The notes beneath the pieces were generated by a model that was not told where the DNA came from, did no database searches, and saw only the letters and a list, made by a program, of their open reading frames with translations. A stretch of 64,000 nucleotides of DNA from Streptomyces sp. DT2A-34 (lineage in GTDB: Bacteria > Actinomycetota > Actinomycetes > Streptomycetales > Streptomycetaceae), in the NCBI RefSeq assembly GCF_030499515.1, contig NZ_JASTWJ010000002.1, forward strand, positions 1-64,000. Reading direction: 5' to 3'. Of this stretch, positions 26,668 to 35,942 are shown piece after piece. How positions within the stretch are numbered: position 1 is the stretch's first letter; every line of letters starts with the position of its first letter. The position numbers and the translations under genes were made by a program.

Positions 26668-28904
26668 CAGGCGACGAAATGCAGAGCTGGAGGACAAACG
26701 GGCCGGAAGGGGCGACGGGTGTGAACAAGTCTGGAGGGTACGACGAGCTGCTCGCGTTGCTGGCAGGGCCGGCTGATTTCTGGGACCGGCCTGCCGGTGA
26801 CTGGCCAGCGCGCACCGGCGCTACCGCTGGCATCCAGCCTGGTGTGCGAGAAGCACGGCAGGATGCCAACGCCGCCTACCTGCTGGGAACCAAGGCGCTG
26901 CGCCGCAACGACCTCGACAGCGCCGAGGGGTGGTTCGCGGCCGCCTGCGATCAGCAGCACCCCGGTGCGGCCTTCCGGGCCGCACTGGCGCGGCTGCTGG
27001 CCATGACATCCGACACGACCGTCCTGCGCGGCCAGGTCGGCAGCGGTAAAAGCCATGCCGTCGCTGCTCAGATGGTCGCTCAGACGAGGAGAGGCACAAC
27101 CTGCATACTCCGTGGCCAGGTTGGGAGCGGCAAAACCCGCGCGTTCATTCTTCTGACAACAGCCGCCAGGTGGGGCCACGCAGACGCGGCGCACCTCATC
27201 GGCCGTCTGCGTACTGGTAACGGACACTGTGTCACCGACGCCGCCTCGTCACTCGGGGAGGTGACTGTCACTGCCGATGATGACCTCACTGGCATGGTGC
27301 TGATGGCGGACACCGCCCCCTACGCGCCGCAGGACGCCGAGTTCTACCCCATCACGCAGGCGTTGCTCCGACAGTGCTTTGCCCCCCGCCAACCCGCAAA
27401 GCAGCCGCCTACATGCCCTGAACGGCAGCCAGGCGTGGCCGAGCGCCAGTGGGAGGACCCCGCACCGGGTGGTGTGCCCGCACAGCTTGACCGGTGCGAG
27501 GACGGCGTCCTGCCGCCGTCGTGGAAGCTGCCGCTGTCCGACGCCGGTCTGATCGAGCAGATGCGCTTGGGCGACGACACCGCATACGAGGAGCTGTACC
27601 GGCGCCACGCGGACGCCGTGCGCCGCTACGCCCGCACCTGCTGCCGCGACGCCCACACCGCGGACGACCTCACCGCCGAGGTCTTCGCCCGCATGCTCCA
27701 GGCGGTGCGCGGGGACTCCGGCCCCGAGCGCGCCGTACGCGCGTATCTGCTTGCCTCCGTGCGGCGCGTGGCCGCCACTTGGACGAAGTCGGCCCGGCGG
27801 GAGCAACTGGTCGACGACTTCGCGGTGTTCGCGGCGCAGGCCGTGCACTCCTCCGAGGTCTCCGATGACGACACACGCAATCTCGGTGCCGCCGTGTGCG
27901 CGATGCACGAGGCCGAGCAGTCCATGGCCATGCAGGCCTTCCGGTCGCTGCCGGAGCGCTGGCAGGCCATGCTGTGGCACACCGAGGTCGAGGACGAGTC
28001 TCCCAGCGAGGTCGCCACACTCTTCGGGCTGGACGCCAACGGCACGCGCGTGCTCGCCAGCCGCGCCCGCGAGGGCCTCAAGCAGGCCTACCTCCAGGCC
28101 CATGCCAACGCCACCCTCGTCGCTGACAACGCTTGGGAGCAGCAGTGGTTCTCGATGCGCCATCCCATCGTGCTGTGGTCCCGCCAGTGCGCGCGTTGCG
28201 AAGCGGCCAGTACGCCATGGGTCCGTGGTGGGAGCCAGAGGGAATGCCCAACATGCGTCCATGAGCCGACGTCCCTGCCTTGTGGAGTCGGGCGAGGTTC
28301 TCACACCGCGCTTCTGTGGGACGATCCGCATGCCCTCAGCACCGAGGCACCTGTGGCGGGGCGTGCACAGCATCCGCGTTCAAGCCCTGCCCGGATCACG
28401 GACTTCACGCACCGCACCTTCCATGCGTACCTGCGCGGCAGCATGGATACATCACCGACGCCCGCAGCCGCACGCTCAGCCTTTCGTGGGCGCCTGCGGG
28501 CTGAGCGGCTGCGAGAACAACGGGCAGCGGACAGGGCACTCCTGCTGGCCACGGCACTGTGTGACGACGCCGGCAGCAGCCACGCCGAGCAGGTCGCCGC
28601 CTCCCTGCTCAATGCCAGCTTGAGCATCACGAAGCTGGCGACAGGAATCGAGCTGTACCGCCCCAGCCTCCACATGGTCCGCGACGAAACCCAACGCCTC
28701 TATCTCTTCACCGACCCGCGCGTCGGCCTGGGCGACCCGGAGGAGCCGCGGCTCGCCGTTCCCACCATCGTCAGCAGCCCACCAGACAACACGGAGGAGC
28801 CAGCCCAGCCAACCACTGCAAAAGCCTCACCCCCTTCTGGCCATCCCATCCCGCGAGAACACAGCCATGCAGACCCGCTGCAGGTGTACGCCTTCCGCGC
28901 CTAG
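26664..28904 (+). CDS. Large ECF-sigma-like fusion protein with two P-loop-like motifs
   Basis: A 746-aa protein. The N-terminus has Sel1/TPR-like helices (LDSAEGWFAAACDQQHPGAA). Then LRGQVGSGKS and LRGQVGSGKT occur 28 residues apart, each a Walker A-like motif, with no obvious Walker B. Residues about 291-352 are sigma region 2 (GDDTAYEELYRRHADAV, TADDLTAEVFARMLQ) and about 426-477 are region 4 (FRSLPERWQAMLWHTE, PSEVATLFGL). The C-terminal 260 residues contain a CxxC-x-CxxC-like cysteine cluster (CARCEA, ECPTC) and a helical end. The low-complexity C-terminal part may include an old frameshift. GTG start overlapping the upstream stop by 4 nt. Confidence 0.7.
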   Translation: MTGDEMQSWRTNGPEGATGVNKSGGYDELLALLAGPADFWDRPAGDWPARTGATAGIQPGVREARQDANAAYLLGTKALRRNDLDSAEGWFAAACDQQHPGAAFRAALARLLAMTSDTTVLRGQVGSGKSHAVAAQMVAQTRRGTTCILRGQVGSGKTRAFILLTTAARWGHADAAHLIGRLRTGNGHCVTDAASSLGEVTVTADDDLTGMVLMADTAPYAPQDAEFYPITQALLRQCFAPRQPAKQPPTCPERQPGVAERQWEDPAPGGVPAQLDRCEDGVLPPSWKLPLSDAGLIEQMRLGDDTAYEELYRRHADAVRRYARTCCRDAHTADDLTAEVFARMLQAVRGDSGPERAVRAYLLASVRRVAATWTKSARREQLVDDFAVFAAQAVHSSEVSDDDTRNLGAAVCAMHEAEQSMAMQAFRSLPERWQAMLWHTEVEDESPSEVATLFGLDANGTRVLASRAREGLKQAYLQAHANATLVADNAWEQQWFSMRHPIVLWSRQCARCEAASTPWVRGGSQRECPTCVHEPTSLPCGVGRGSHTALLWDDPHALSTEAPVAGRAQHPRSSPARITDFTHRTFHAYLRGSMDTSPTPAAARSAFRGRLRAERLREQRAADRALLLATALCDDAGSSHAEQVAASLLNASLSITKLATGIELYRPSLHMVRDETQRLYLFTDPRVGLGDPEEPRLAVPTIVSSPPDNTEEPAQPTTAKASPPSGHPIPREHSHADPLQVYAFRA

Positions 28905-29007
28905 GAAGCAGAAGGGAATCCGTTGAGCGGCGAGGGGCGATCGCTCGGTGGCGGTGTGGAAGGCTGCACCTCGCAGGCCGTCCTTGCTCGGGCGGGAGTT
29001 GAGTCAG

Positions 29008-30207
29008 ATGGGATGTCTCGTGACCAGCGCCATCAACCGTGCTCCGCATGCTTCGTTCCGCCTGATCGTGACCGGTGGCGGGACAGGTGGCCACACCTAC
29101 CCGGCGCTCACCGCGATCCGCGCACTGCGGGACCGGCTCACCGGGCAGGGGCGCGGCCTGGAGGTGTTGTGGATCGGTACGGCGGAGGGTTTGGAGGCGC
29201 GGGTCGCCCCGGCCGAGGGCATCCCGTTCACCACCGTGGCAACGGGCAAAATCCGCCGCTCGTCGAATCCGCTGAAGATGCTCGGCCCGGCGAACGTCAA
29301 GGACATGGCGCGCGTACCGCTCGGGGTCGCACAAGCGCGGTCGAAGATCGCCGAGTTCACTCCGGACGTGGTCCTGGCCACCGGCGGGTACGTTGCGGTC
29401 CCGGCCGGGCTGGCCGCCTGGCTGTGCCGACGCCCGCTCGTGCTGCACGAGCAGACGGTGCGCCTGGGGCTGGCGAACCGCAAGCTCGCCGGATCAGCCT
29501 CGCGGATCGCCGTGTCCTCACCATCCACCCTGGAGCTGCTGCCCAAGGAGGTACGCGCAGCCGCCGTGGTCACCGGCAATCCGGTGCGGCCGGAGATCCT
29601 CACCGGTGACGCGGACAAAGCCGTCACAACTTTGGGGCTCACCGGTTTCGACCGGCGGCTGCCCACCCTGTACGTCACCGGCGGCGCCCAGGGCGCGCAG
29701 CAGATCAACACCGTGGTGGGCGGGGCGCTGCCGTGGCTGCTGGAGCGGGCCAACGTCATCCACCAGTGCGGACCGGACCACGTGGAGCACCTGGCCTCGC
29801 TCACCGCGCAGTTGCCCCGGGGTGCGGCGGCCCGCTACCACCTGACCGGGTATGTCGGCAGCGAGTTGCCGGATGTGCTTGCCCTGGCCGACGTCGTCGT
29901 CTCCCGCAGCGGGGCGGGTACCCTCGCGGAGCTCACCGCGCTCGGGAAGGCCGCCGTGTTCATTCCGCTCGCCACGTCGGCGGGCGACGAGCAGACCCAC
30001 AATGCCCGGCACCTGGAGGAGGCGGGCGCCGCGGTCGCTCTGGCCGGGGAGGTGAGCGCGGACAGGTTGCGGCTTGCGCTCGGTCCGCTGCTGACGGATC
30101 CGGTCCGGCGGGCGGACATGGCGCGGGCCGCCCGCGCGCATGGGCGGCCTGACGCGGCACAACGGCTCGTCGATGTCCTTCTGGACGCCGCCGGCGCCGC
30201 CGTGTAG
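29008..30207 (+). CDS. MurG-like UDP-GlcNAc:undecaprenyl-linked glycosyltransferase paralogue
   Basis: A 399-aa GT28-family enzyme. The N-terminal lobe has VTGGGTGGHTYPALTAI, the lipid-acceptor glycine loop. The C-terminal lobe has LYVTGGAQGAQQIN and the UDP-sugar-binding VVSRSGAGTLAELTALG, followed by ATSAGDEQTHNA. MurG adds GlcNAc to lipid I at the inner membrane face. A copy outside the division cell-wall cluster suggests a specialised glycosyltransferase. ATG at 29008 with GGGAG nine bases upstream. It converges with the sugar genes (30220-32985). Whether it uses UDP-GlcNAc or the dTDP amino sugar made next door cannot be told from the sequence. Confidence 0.88.
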   Translation: MGCLVTSAINRAPHASFRLIVTGGGTGGHTYPALTAIRALRDRLTGQGRGLEVLWIGTAEGLEARVAPAEGIPFTTVATGKIRRSSNPLKMLGPANVKDMARVPLGVAQARSKIAEFTPDVVLATGGYVAVPAGLAAWLCRRPLVLHEQTVRLGLANRKLAGSASRIAVSSPSTLELLPKEVRAAAVVTGNPVRPEILTGDADKAVTTLGLTGFDRRLPTLYVTGGAQGAQQINTVVGGALPWLLERANVIHQCGPDHVEHLASLTAQLPRGAAARYHLTGYVGSELPDVLALADVVVSRSGAGTLAELTALGKAAVFIPLATSAGDEQTHNARHLEEAGAAVALAGEVSADRLRLALGPLLTDPVRRADMARAARAHGRPDAAQRLVDVLLDAAGAAV

Positions 30208-30219
30208 GAGGGCGGCGGT

Positions 30220-30861
30220 TCACAGACTGGTGCTGGTGGCCCGGGTCCAGTTGCTGCGACTGCCGAGTTGGTGGCTGTCGCGCAGGTAGTGCGTCACGGC
30301 GAGGGCCTCGTCCTGGGGGCGGGGCGTGATCTCGTTGAGGCGCGGCAGGGTGTCGGAGAGCAGGAGCGCCGCGTGGCGCATGGTGCGCTGCCAGACGTCG
30401 CGTACTTCGTCGGTGTCCGGCCAGATCGAGAAGGCGACTTCGCCGAGGATCGGACCGGTGTCGATGCCCGTCTCGATGACGTGGAGGGTGGCGCCGTGCA
30501 GGGGTTCGCCGTTGCGCAGCGCCCAGTTGACGGGTCGCGCCCCGCGGTACTGGGGCAGGCGGCCGGGGTGGCAGTTGACGATCGTGTCGGTGGCGTCGAT
30601 CAGCTCGTTGCCGATGATCTCGTCGTAGAGGACGCTGACGACGAGGTCACATCGGCCGGGTTCGAGGTCGTGCCAGCGGCCGGAGGAGATCAGCCGGGCG
30701 TCGGGGTGGTGTTCGGCGACGTGCTGCGACAGGCGCAGGTCCCAGTCGGGTTCGCACCGGTTGGGGATCACCGTGTCCAGGACGGTGTCCGGCAGGGCGG
30801 CGAGCACATCGCAGGCGTGCGCGGCAAGTTGGCCCTTGCCCAGGACGGCGGCGCGCTTCAT
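30220..30861 (-). CDS. Sugar N-formyltransferase (methionyl-tRNA formyltransferase-like)
   Basis: A 213-aa formyltransferase. The catalytic triad is visible: Asn96 and His98 in VNCHPG, the GRLPQYRG loop (100-107), and Asp134 in ETGIDTGPI. It lacks the anticodon-binding C-terminal domain of Fmt, so it should act on a small substrate, transferring a formyl group from N10-formyl-THF to an amino sugar, like VioF/QdtF-type enzymes. It is somewhat shorter than those. The ATG overlaps the aminotransferase stop by 4 nt. Last gene of a three-gene minus-strand operon. Confidence 0.85.
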   Translation of the reverse strand: MKRAAVLGKGQLAAHACDVLAALPDTVLDTVIPNRCEPDWDLRLSQHVAEHHPDARLISSGRWHDLEPGRCDLVVSVLYDEIIGNELIDATDTIVNCHPGRLPQYRGARPVNWALRNGEPLHGATLHVIETGIDTGPILGEVAFSIWPDTDEVRDVWQRTMRHAALLLSDTLPRLNEITPRPQDEALAVTHYLRDSHQLGSRSNWTRATSTSL

Positions 30862-31991
30862 CGCAGGGCCTCCTTCACGGCCGTGGTGACGACGTGGACG
30901 TCGCGCTCGGTCATGGCGTGGTGGAAGGGCAGCGTGATGACGCGGGCTGCGACGTGCTCGGTGGCGGGAAGCGGCCGGTGCCAGGCAGCGAACGCCTCTT
31001 GCAGGTGGTTGGGCGGATAGTGCACACCGGCCCCGATGCCCCGCTCGCGCAGGGTCGTAAAGACGCGGTCGCGGTCGTCGACGAGGATCGCGCACAGGGA
31101 GGGCACGGCATGGTCGATGTCGACGTCGACGAGCCGGACCGCCTCGGGCAGATCGCTCAGGTGGCGGGCGTATGTGTGCCACAGGGCGCGCCGCTGGGTC
31201 TGGACGGTGGGGAAGTGCGGGAGTTGGGCGCGGCCGATCGCGGCGTTGATCTGGGAGAGGTGGGCGCGCAGGCCGGGGCCGGTCACGCGGTAGGTGGTGG
31301 TGTTCTGGCGGCGGGCGGCTGATTCGGCGATGCCCAGCAGCCGGATGCGGCGGGCTCGTTCGGCCTCCTCGCGGGTGCGGGGCACCAGGGCGCCGCCCTG
31401 GCCGCAGGTGAGGTTCTTGATCGGGCCGAAGGAGAAGCAGGTGGCACGGCCGGTGGCGCCGACCCTATCTGGGCCCTGGTAGGAGCCGAAGGCGTGCGCG
31501 GCGTCTTCCACGATCGTGATGTTCCGCTCGGCGAGTTCGTCCTCCAGGTCGCCGAGCGGCACGGGGCGGCCGCCGTACAGGACGGGCAGCACGGCCTGGG
31601 TGTTCTCGGTGAGCGCCTCGCGGATCTGGGTGCTGCCCGTGCACAGGGTCGTCGGGTCGATGTCGGCGAAGCGGATGTTCGCGCCGCAGGCCTCGATGGC
31701 GCGCACGGTGGCGCAGAACGTGAAGGAGGGGACGACGACGTCGTCGCCGAGGCCGATCCGGGCGGCCAGGAGCGCGATGTGCAGGGCGGCGGTGCCCGAG
31801 GCGACGGCGACGGTCTCGGGGACGCCGAGGAAGTCGGCCAGGTCCCGTTCGAACTGCTCGGTGATCGGGCCGTGCCCGAACTGGCCGCTGGCCAGGGCTT
31901 CTTCGACGGCGGCGAGTTCGTCGCCGAACAGGTGGGGCCGGGCGTTGCGGGCGTGCGCCGCAGTCGCGGAAGCGAGGGTGGGCTCAGACAC
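30858..31991 (-). CDS. DegT/DnrJ/EryC1/StrS-family sugar aminotransferase
   Basis: A 377-aa PLP enzyme. Motifs are SGTAAL (66-), VPSFTFCAT, VEDAAHAFGS with Asp163, and SFGPIKNLTCGQGG with the PLP Lys192. The C-terminal half has HYPPNHLQEAF. It should aminate the keto sugar produced by the adjacent 4,6-dehydratase. No 3,4-ketoisomerase gene is present, so a C4 amine (VioA/PerA-like reaction on dTDP-4-keto-6-deoxyglucose) is the simplest reading. Overlaps both neighbours (4 nt downstream, 8 nt upstream). Confidence 0.9.
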   Translation of the reverse strand: MSEPTLASATAAHARNARPHLFGDELAAVEEALASGQFGHGPITEQFERDLADFLGVPETVAVASGTAALHIALLAARIGLGDDVVVPSFTFCATVRAIEACGANIRFADIDPTTLCTGSTQIREALTENTQAVLPVLYGGRPVPLGDLEDELAERNITIVEDAAHAFGSYQGPDRVGATGRATCFSFGPIKNLTCGQGGALVPRTREEAERARRIRLLGIAESAARRQNTTTYRVTGPGLRAHLSQINAAIGRAQLPHFPTVQTQRRALWHTYARHLSDLPEAVRLVDVDIDHAVPSLCAILVDDRDRVFTTLRERGIGAGVHYPPNHLQEAFAAWHRPLPATEHVAARVITLPFHHAMTERDVHVVTTAVKEALR

Positions 31992-32985
31992 GGCAGGCTC
32001 CCGCCTCAGTTGTCGCCTGCTCGGCGTGCAGCAGGGGTGCCCAGCGTTCGGGGTGGTTGCGGTACCAAGCCACGGTCTCGGTCAGGCCCTGGTCGAAGTC
32101 CCGCTCGGGGCGGTAGCCGAGGGCGGTGGCCCGGGTGCAGTCCATGGCGTAGCGGAGATCGTTGCTGGGTCGGTCGGGCACGTACTCGATGCGGTCGGCT
32201 CCGGCGTCGCAGGCGGCGAGGATGCGGCCGGTCAGCGCCAGGCCGGTCAGGTCGGTGCCGCCGCCGAGGTTGTAGACGCATCCGGGCTCGCCGGCGCGCA
32301 GCACAAGTTCGATGCCGTGGCAGTTGTCGTCCACGTGCAGCCAGTTGCGTACGTGCTGGCCGTGTCCGTGCACGGTGACGCTTTCGCCCTGCAGGAGGCG
32401 GGTCACGAACAGCGGGATGATCTTCTCGGGGTGCTGGCGGGGCCCGTAGTTGTTGGAGGAGCGGGTGATGCACACCGGCAGGCCGAAGGTGCGGTGGTAG
32501 GAGAGGGTGATCAGGTCGGCGGCGGCCTTGGAGGCAGCGTAGGGAACGGTGGGGCGCAGCGGCGCGTCCTCGTTCGCCCGCCCGGTGGCCATGGGCCCGT
32601 ACACCTCGTCGGTGGAGACGTGCACGAACTTCGTCACGTGGTGGCGGGTGGCGGCGGCCAGCAGGGTGTGGGTTCCGGTGATGTTGGTGGCCAGGAAGCG
32701 GCCGGCCGCGAGGAAGGAGCGGTCGACGTGCGACTCGGCGGCGAAGTGCACCACCGTGTCGTGGTGGGCGACGAGCGTGTCGACCAGGGCGGCGTCGCAG
32801 ATGTCGCCGTGGACGAAGTCCAGCTTGGGGCTGAGGAAGGCCTCGCCCAGGTTTTCGCGGTGGCCCGCGTAGGTGAGGCTGTCGAGCACGGTCACGGTGG
32901 TGATGTCGGGTGCGGCCAGCAGGCGGCGTACGAAGTGGGAGCCGATGAACCCGGCTCCGCCGGTCACCAGGATCTTGTCCATCAC
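31984..32985 (-). CDS. rmlB: dTDP-glucose 4,6-dehydratase
   Basis: A 333-aa short-chain dehydrogenase-type enzyme. The NAD-binding GGAGFIGSH is at residues 9-17, HFAAESHVDRS follows, then VSTDEVYG with Asp126/Glu127, and YAASK (Tyr149, Lys153). NNYGPRQHPEKIIP is the RmlB substrate signature. It forms dTDP-4-keto-6-deoxyglucose. The glucose-1-phosphate thymidylyltransferase is not in the window and would come from elsewhere. Start GTG at 32985 or the adjacent ATG at 32982, both with AAGGA upstream. First gene of the operon, divergent from an XRE regulator. Confidence 0.95.
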   Translation of the reverse strand: MMDKILVTGGAGFIGSHFVRRLLAAPDITTVTVLDSLTYAGHRENLGEAFLSPKLDFVHGDICDAALVDTLVAHHDTVVHFAAESHVDRSFLAAGRFLATNITGTHTLLAAATRHHVTKFVHVSTDEVYGPMATGRANEDAPLRPTVPYAASKAAADLITLSYHRTFGLPVCITRSSNNYGPRQHPEKIIPLFVTRLLQGESVTVHGHGQHVRNWLHVDDNCHGIELVLRAGEPGCVYNLGGGTDLTGLALTGRILAACDAGADRIEYVPDRPSNDLRYAMDCTRATALGYRPERDFDQGLTETVAWYRNHPERWAPLLHAEQATTEAGACRV

Positions 32986-33193
32986 AGGGGTGGTCCTTTC
33001 CGGTGAGAGGATGGGTCAAGGACAGCGCGGACAGCGGCTGTTGGGCCCGGCGGCAGGGGGTCGCGGCAACCGGGTTGCGGGATCCGCAAATGCGGTGCGT
33101 GTGCGGCGCGAGGCCTTGACGCGGCGGCCTAGGGTGGAAGGTCTCGACTCTTCGGGCCGTGCGCCCACCGACCGGTGCGGCGTGGAGGTGGCG
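32986..33193. promoter_or_regulatory. Divergent region between rmlB and an XRE regulator, with two palindromes
   Basis: Two short perfect palindromes, GCAACC-G-GGTTGC (33066-33078) and CCGCA-AA-TGCGG (33084-33095), lie between the divergent starts and are operator candidates for the XRE regulator. Promoter elements cannot be fixed with confidence. Confidence 0.45.
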
Positions 33194-34489
33194 ATGCCCC
33201 GTCCAGCACCCCTGAGCCTCGTGTCCGACCTCGGTGCGGTCATTCGCGGCCGCCGGCAGGCCAAGCGGATGCACCAGGCTGAACTGGGCCGTCTTGTCGG
33301 CTACTCGACGTCGTGGGTGTGCCGGGTCGAGGCGAACCGGCTGCAGCCCAGTTGGCCGGCGCTGGTCAAGCTCGCGGACGCCCTCGGCCTGCAGGCCGCC
33401 GATCTCACCCCGCAGCCTCACCCATGCGAGGCGGGCAAGACCACTATCGTGTCCGGCAACGAGGCGTCACAGGACCAGGAGGACGCAGTGCGACGTCGGA
33501 CTCTTCTCGCAGGAGCCACGGCCGTGGGCGCCGCCCTGACCGGTCTTCCCGCCGCCTCCGCCGCCAGTGGCCGCCCTCTGGACGGGCTTGAGGACCTCCT
33601 GGTGTATGGGCCGCCCTCCCCCACCCGCCGCGTCACCGCCGACGTAGTGCGCGGCACGGTCGCGGCCTCCCGCACTGAGTTCCTCGCCTGCCAGTACACC
33701 CGGCTCGCCACCGCGTTGCCGAAACGCCTCGCGCTCGCCCAGGCCCTCGGAGGCGACGTGGGGGCGACCGCGCTCGCGCAGCTGTGGAGCCTCGCCACCC
33801 GGTTGTGTATCAAGGCCGGCGACGACCGGCTCACCGCCGTCACCGCCGACCGGGCCGTCGCCGCGGCCACCGCCGTGGACGCGCCCCTCATCCAGGCCGA
33901 GGCGCGCCGCATGGTCGCCAGCGCGTACCGGCGCCACGGCCTGCACGCCAAGTCCGCCGTGATCGCGGTACGCGCCGCCGACGCACTGCCGTCCGCACAC
34001 GATCCCGCCACGCTGTCGGCACGCGGCAACCTGTACGCGACCGCCGCCTACGCCGCCGCCAAGGCCGGCGACCGCGACAGCGCCCTCGCACTCATCACCG
34101 AGGCCCGCGGCCACGCCACGGAAGTCGGCGCGCTGGCCACACCCGCCGCCGCCCCCGGCACGGTGTTCGGCCCACCGCAGGTCGCCCTGCACGAGGTCTC
34201 GGTCCACTACCTGCTCGGGGATGCAGGCAAAGCCATCGGGATCGCCCGCAGCATCTCCCCCCTCGGCCTGCCCAAAGAGCGGCTGGTCAGGGTCCGCTGG
34301 GAGACCGCGCGCGCCTACGCCGAGTGGAACCGCTGGAGCCAGTGCCTGTCCGAACTCGAAGCCATCGAGCGAATCGCACCGCAGGAAGTCCGCCGCCCCG
34401 CCGTGCGCACCCTCACCCGCACCATGCTCTCCACCCCCGCCCCCACTCACGGCATCAAAGCCTTCGCCCACCGCATCAACGCCACCTGA
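33194..34489 (+). CDS. XRE-family regulator with TPR-like C-terminal domain
   Basis: A 431-aa regulator. Residues about 14-70 form an XRE helix-turn-helix (HQAELGRLVGYSTSWVCRVE). A linker with RRRTLLAGATAVGAALTGLP, a pattern seen in many Streptomyces HTH-TPR regulators, leads into a helical, TPR-like C-terminus with repeated A/L helices (AYAAAKAGDRDSALALI). ATG preceded by GGAGGTG at 33184-33190. Divergent from the sugar operon, which it may control. Ligand unknown. Confidence 0.82.
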   Translation: MPRPAPLSLVSDLGAVIRGRRQAKRMHQAELGRLVGYSTSWVCRVEANRLQPSWPALVKLADALGLQAADLTPQPHPCEAGKTTIVSGNEASQDQEDAVRRRTLLAGATAVGAALTGLPAASAASGRPLDGLEDLLVYGPPSPTRRVTADVVRGTVAASRTEFLACQYTRLATALPKRLALAQALGGDVGATALAQLWSLATRLCIKAGDDRLTAVTADRAVAAATAVDAPLIQAEARRMVASAYRRHGLHAKSAVIAVRAADALPSAHDPATLSARGNLYATAAYAAAKAGDRDSALALITEARGHATEVGALATPAAAPGTVFGPPQVALHEVSVHYLLGDAGKAIGIARSISPLGLPKERLVRVRWETARAYAEWNRWSQCLSELEAIERIAPQEVRRPAVRTLTRTMLSTPAPTHGIKAFAHRINAT

Positions 34490-35083
34490 CAACCGTTCAA
34501 CGCCCCCACGCCCACCGTGTAGCCGCACTCGACCTGCGGCTCGACCGGATCGAAGGCGCACAGTACGGCGCTCAACGAGATCGGCCAGGCGACGGCCAGA
34601 GCATGTTCACCCGCTGGCGGCCCCGCCATTGAGGGGTACAGGGAGACGGGACCAGACGCCTACCGCCCCTCCAGATCCGCGGCGGCGCGCTCTGCGACCT
34701 CGTGCAGAGGCAGCCTCACCGCCTGGCGACGACGCCACGCCTCCCGCAGACGTACGAGGCAACGGCCCAAAAGCCGGTCTGGACATCGGAATTCGGCTGA
34801 TCACTCATCGAGCAAGATCATCCATGGCTCCTTTGACGCGTATCCCTGCTGTCGGGATGGTCGCCGCCGGTCCGCCGGGTCCTCGTCCTGGCCATCGCCG
34901 CCACGATCGCCGTTGGGATGGCGGCTCATGGATGACGATCCAGGGGGCGGTTCGCGACAGCGGAACCGTGGGGGTCATCCACCGCGCCATGGGCCGACGA
35001 CGCGCCGTTCTGAGCCAGCGCGTACGGCGGCCGCTCATCCACCGCAGACTGTCGAACGAAGTCCGATCACGGGATACAGCAGA

Positions 35084-35107
35084 GGCCCGTCCCGAAGGGG
35101 GCGGGCC
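35084..35107. terminator. GC-rich hairpin, terminator-like
   Basis: GGCCCGTCCC pairs with GGGGGCGGGCC across a GAA loop, with one mismatch. No assignable gene lies directly upstream. Confidence 0.4.
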
Positions 35108-35112
35108 TGCCG

Positions 35113-35128
35113 TGTGACATAGGTCACG
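35113..35128. promoter_or_regulatory. Crp-like palindrome
   Basis: TGTGA-CATAGG-TCACG matches the GTGA-N6-TCAC half-site layout of Crp/Fnr-family operators. It lies 540 bases before the next gene, so its target is unclear. Confidence 0.3.
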
Positions 35129-35666
35129 TGGAGTCGTGCCGTCAAACACGCTCCGTGAGTCCCGTCCAGGCTAAAGGCGCGGGCTCGGATTCCACCGTGA
35201 CGCCTCTTCGCGCCCTTTTCAGATTCTCGGACACGATTCGGCGACTCACCGGACAGCCACCCGCTGGAGCAGGGTCTCCGCTCCGTCCGGTGCCACTTGC
35301 CCGGACAGCGACAGAGGCGTGGCGGACGCGAATTCCCTTCAATTTTCAACTAGGGCACGGCGTTCGCACGGATCACCCTTCGGGGCGTCAGGAGCGTTCC
35401 TCTTGAACGCTGTTGCCGGGCTGCTAGGTCAGACCGTCCCTGCGACGGCGGGAGTTGATTCCGCGACATGAGCAGTCCAGACTCAAGGTGCATGGCAGCC
35501 GGATTCCCGGTCGCCGTGTGGAGGCCCGTCAACCTCCTGCACATCCGCGTGACCCGTCCAGGCTTACAACTCAAGATCCACAGGAGCGTGGCTCATGACG
35601 TCGTTGTGGCGTTACGTCCCGGGTACCGGCTGGGTTCTCTAGCCTCTCCCGGTCTCCCCGGGGTGC

Positions 35667-35942
35667 GTGATCACCCCCGAAGTCTCGAAGGGATTCGGCT
35701 TCCGCCGTATCCGTCTCCTCGTTCGCCGTGCGCTGCACGTCGTGCCCTTCCTCCACGCTATGGCCGGCGGCCTCGGGTCGGCGGCCCTGATCTGGATGTG
35801 CTTGGTGGGACACGGCGTTGAAGCACTCGGAGCCGTGGCGGCCGGCGTCTTCCTCGGCGGTCTCGCCAACCTCAACGCGGACGTCCGGCGCATCCTCCGC
35901 CCGCGCCGTCTGCGGGCAGCTTCCGCTCATGGGGGTGTGTGA
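35667..35942 (+). CDS. Small membrane protein, module A
   Basis: A 91-aa protein with two hydrophobic segments (about residues 24-46 and 49-68) and basic ends. GTG start. Its stop overlaps the start of the next gene by 4 nt (GTGA), which supports the call. It is one of three small membrane proteins in this window (also 39083 and 55484), each directly upstream of a double-HTH protein. Function unknown. Confidence 0.6.
   Translation: MITPEVSKGFGFRRIRLLVRRALHVVPFLHAMAGGLGSAALIWMCLVGHGVEALGAVAAGVFLGGLANLNADVRRILRPRRLRAASAHGGV

Larger units (their letters stand above)
34490..35666. other. Gene-poor stretch, 1.2 kb
   Basis: I see no convincing gene on either strand. It contains a strong hairpin (35084-35107) and a Crp-like palindrome (35113-35128), listed separately. 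A short hydrophobic frame near 34870-34930 (VLVLAIAATIAVGMAA) looks like a gene fragment ending at a stop. Confidence 0.5.

Noticed and set aside
34607..35149. Several small open frames in the gene-poor stretch
   Set aside because: No ribosome binding sites, no coupling and shadow-like composition.
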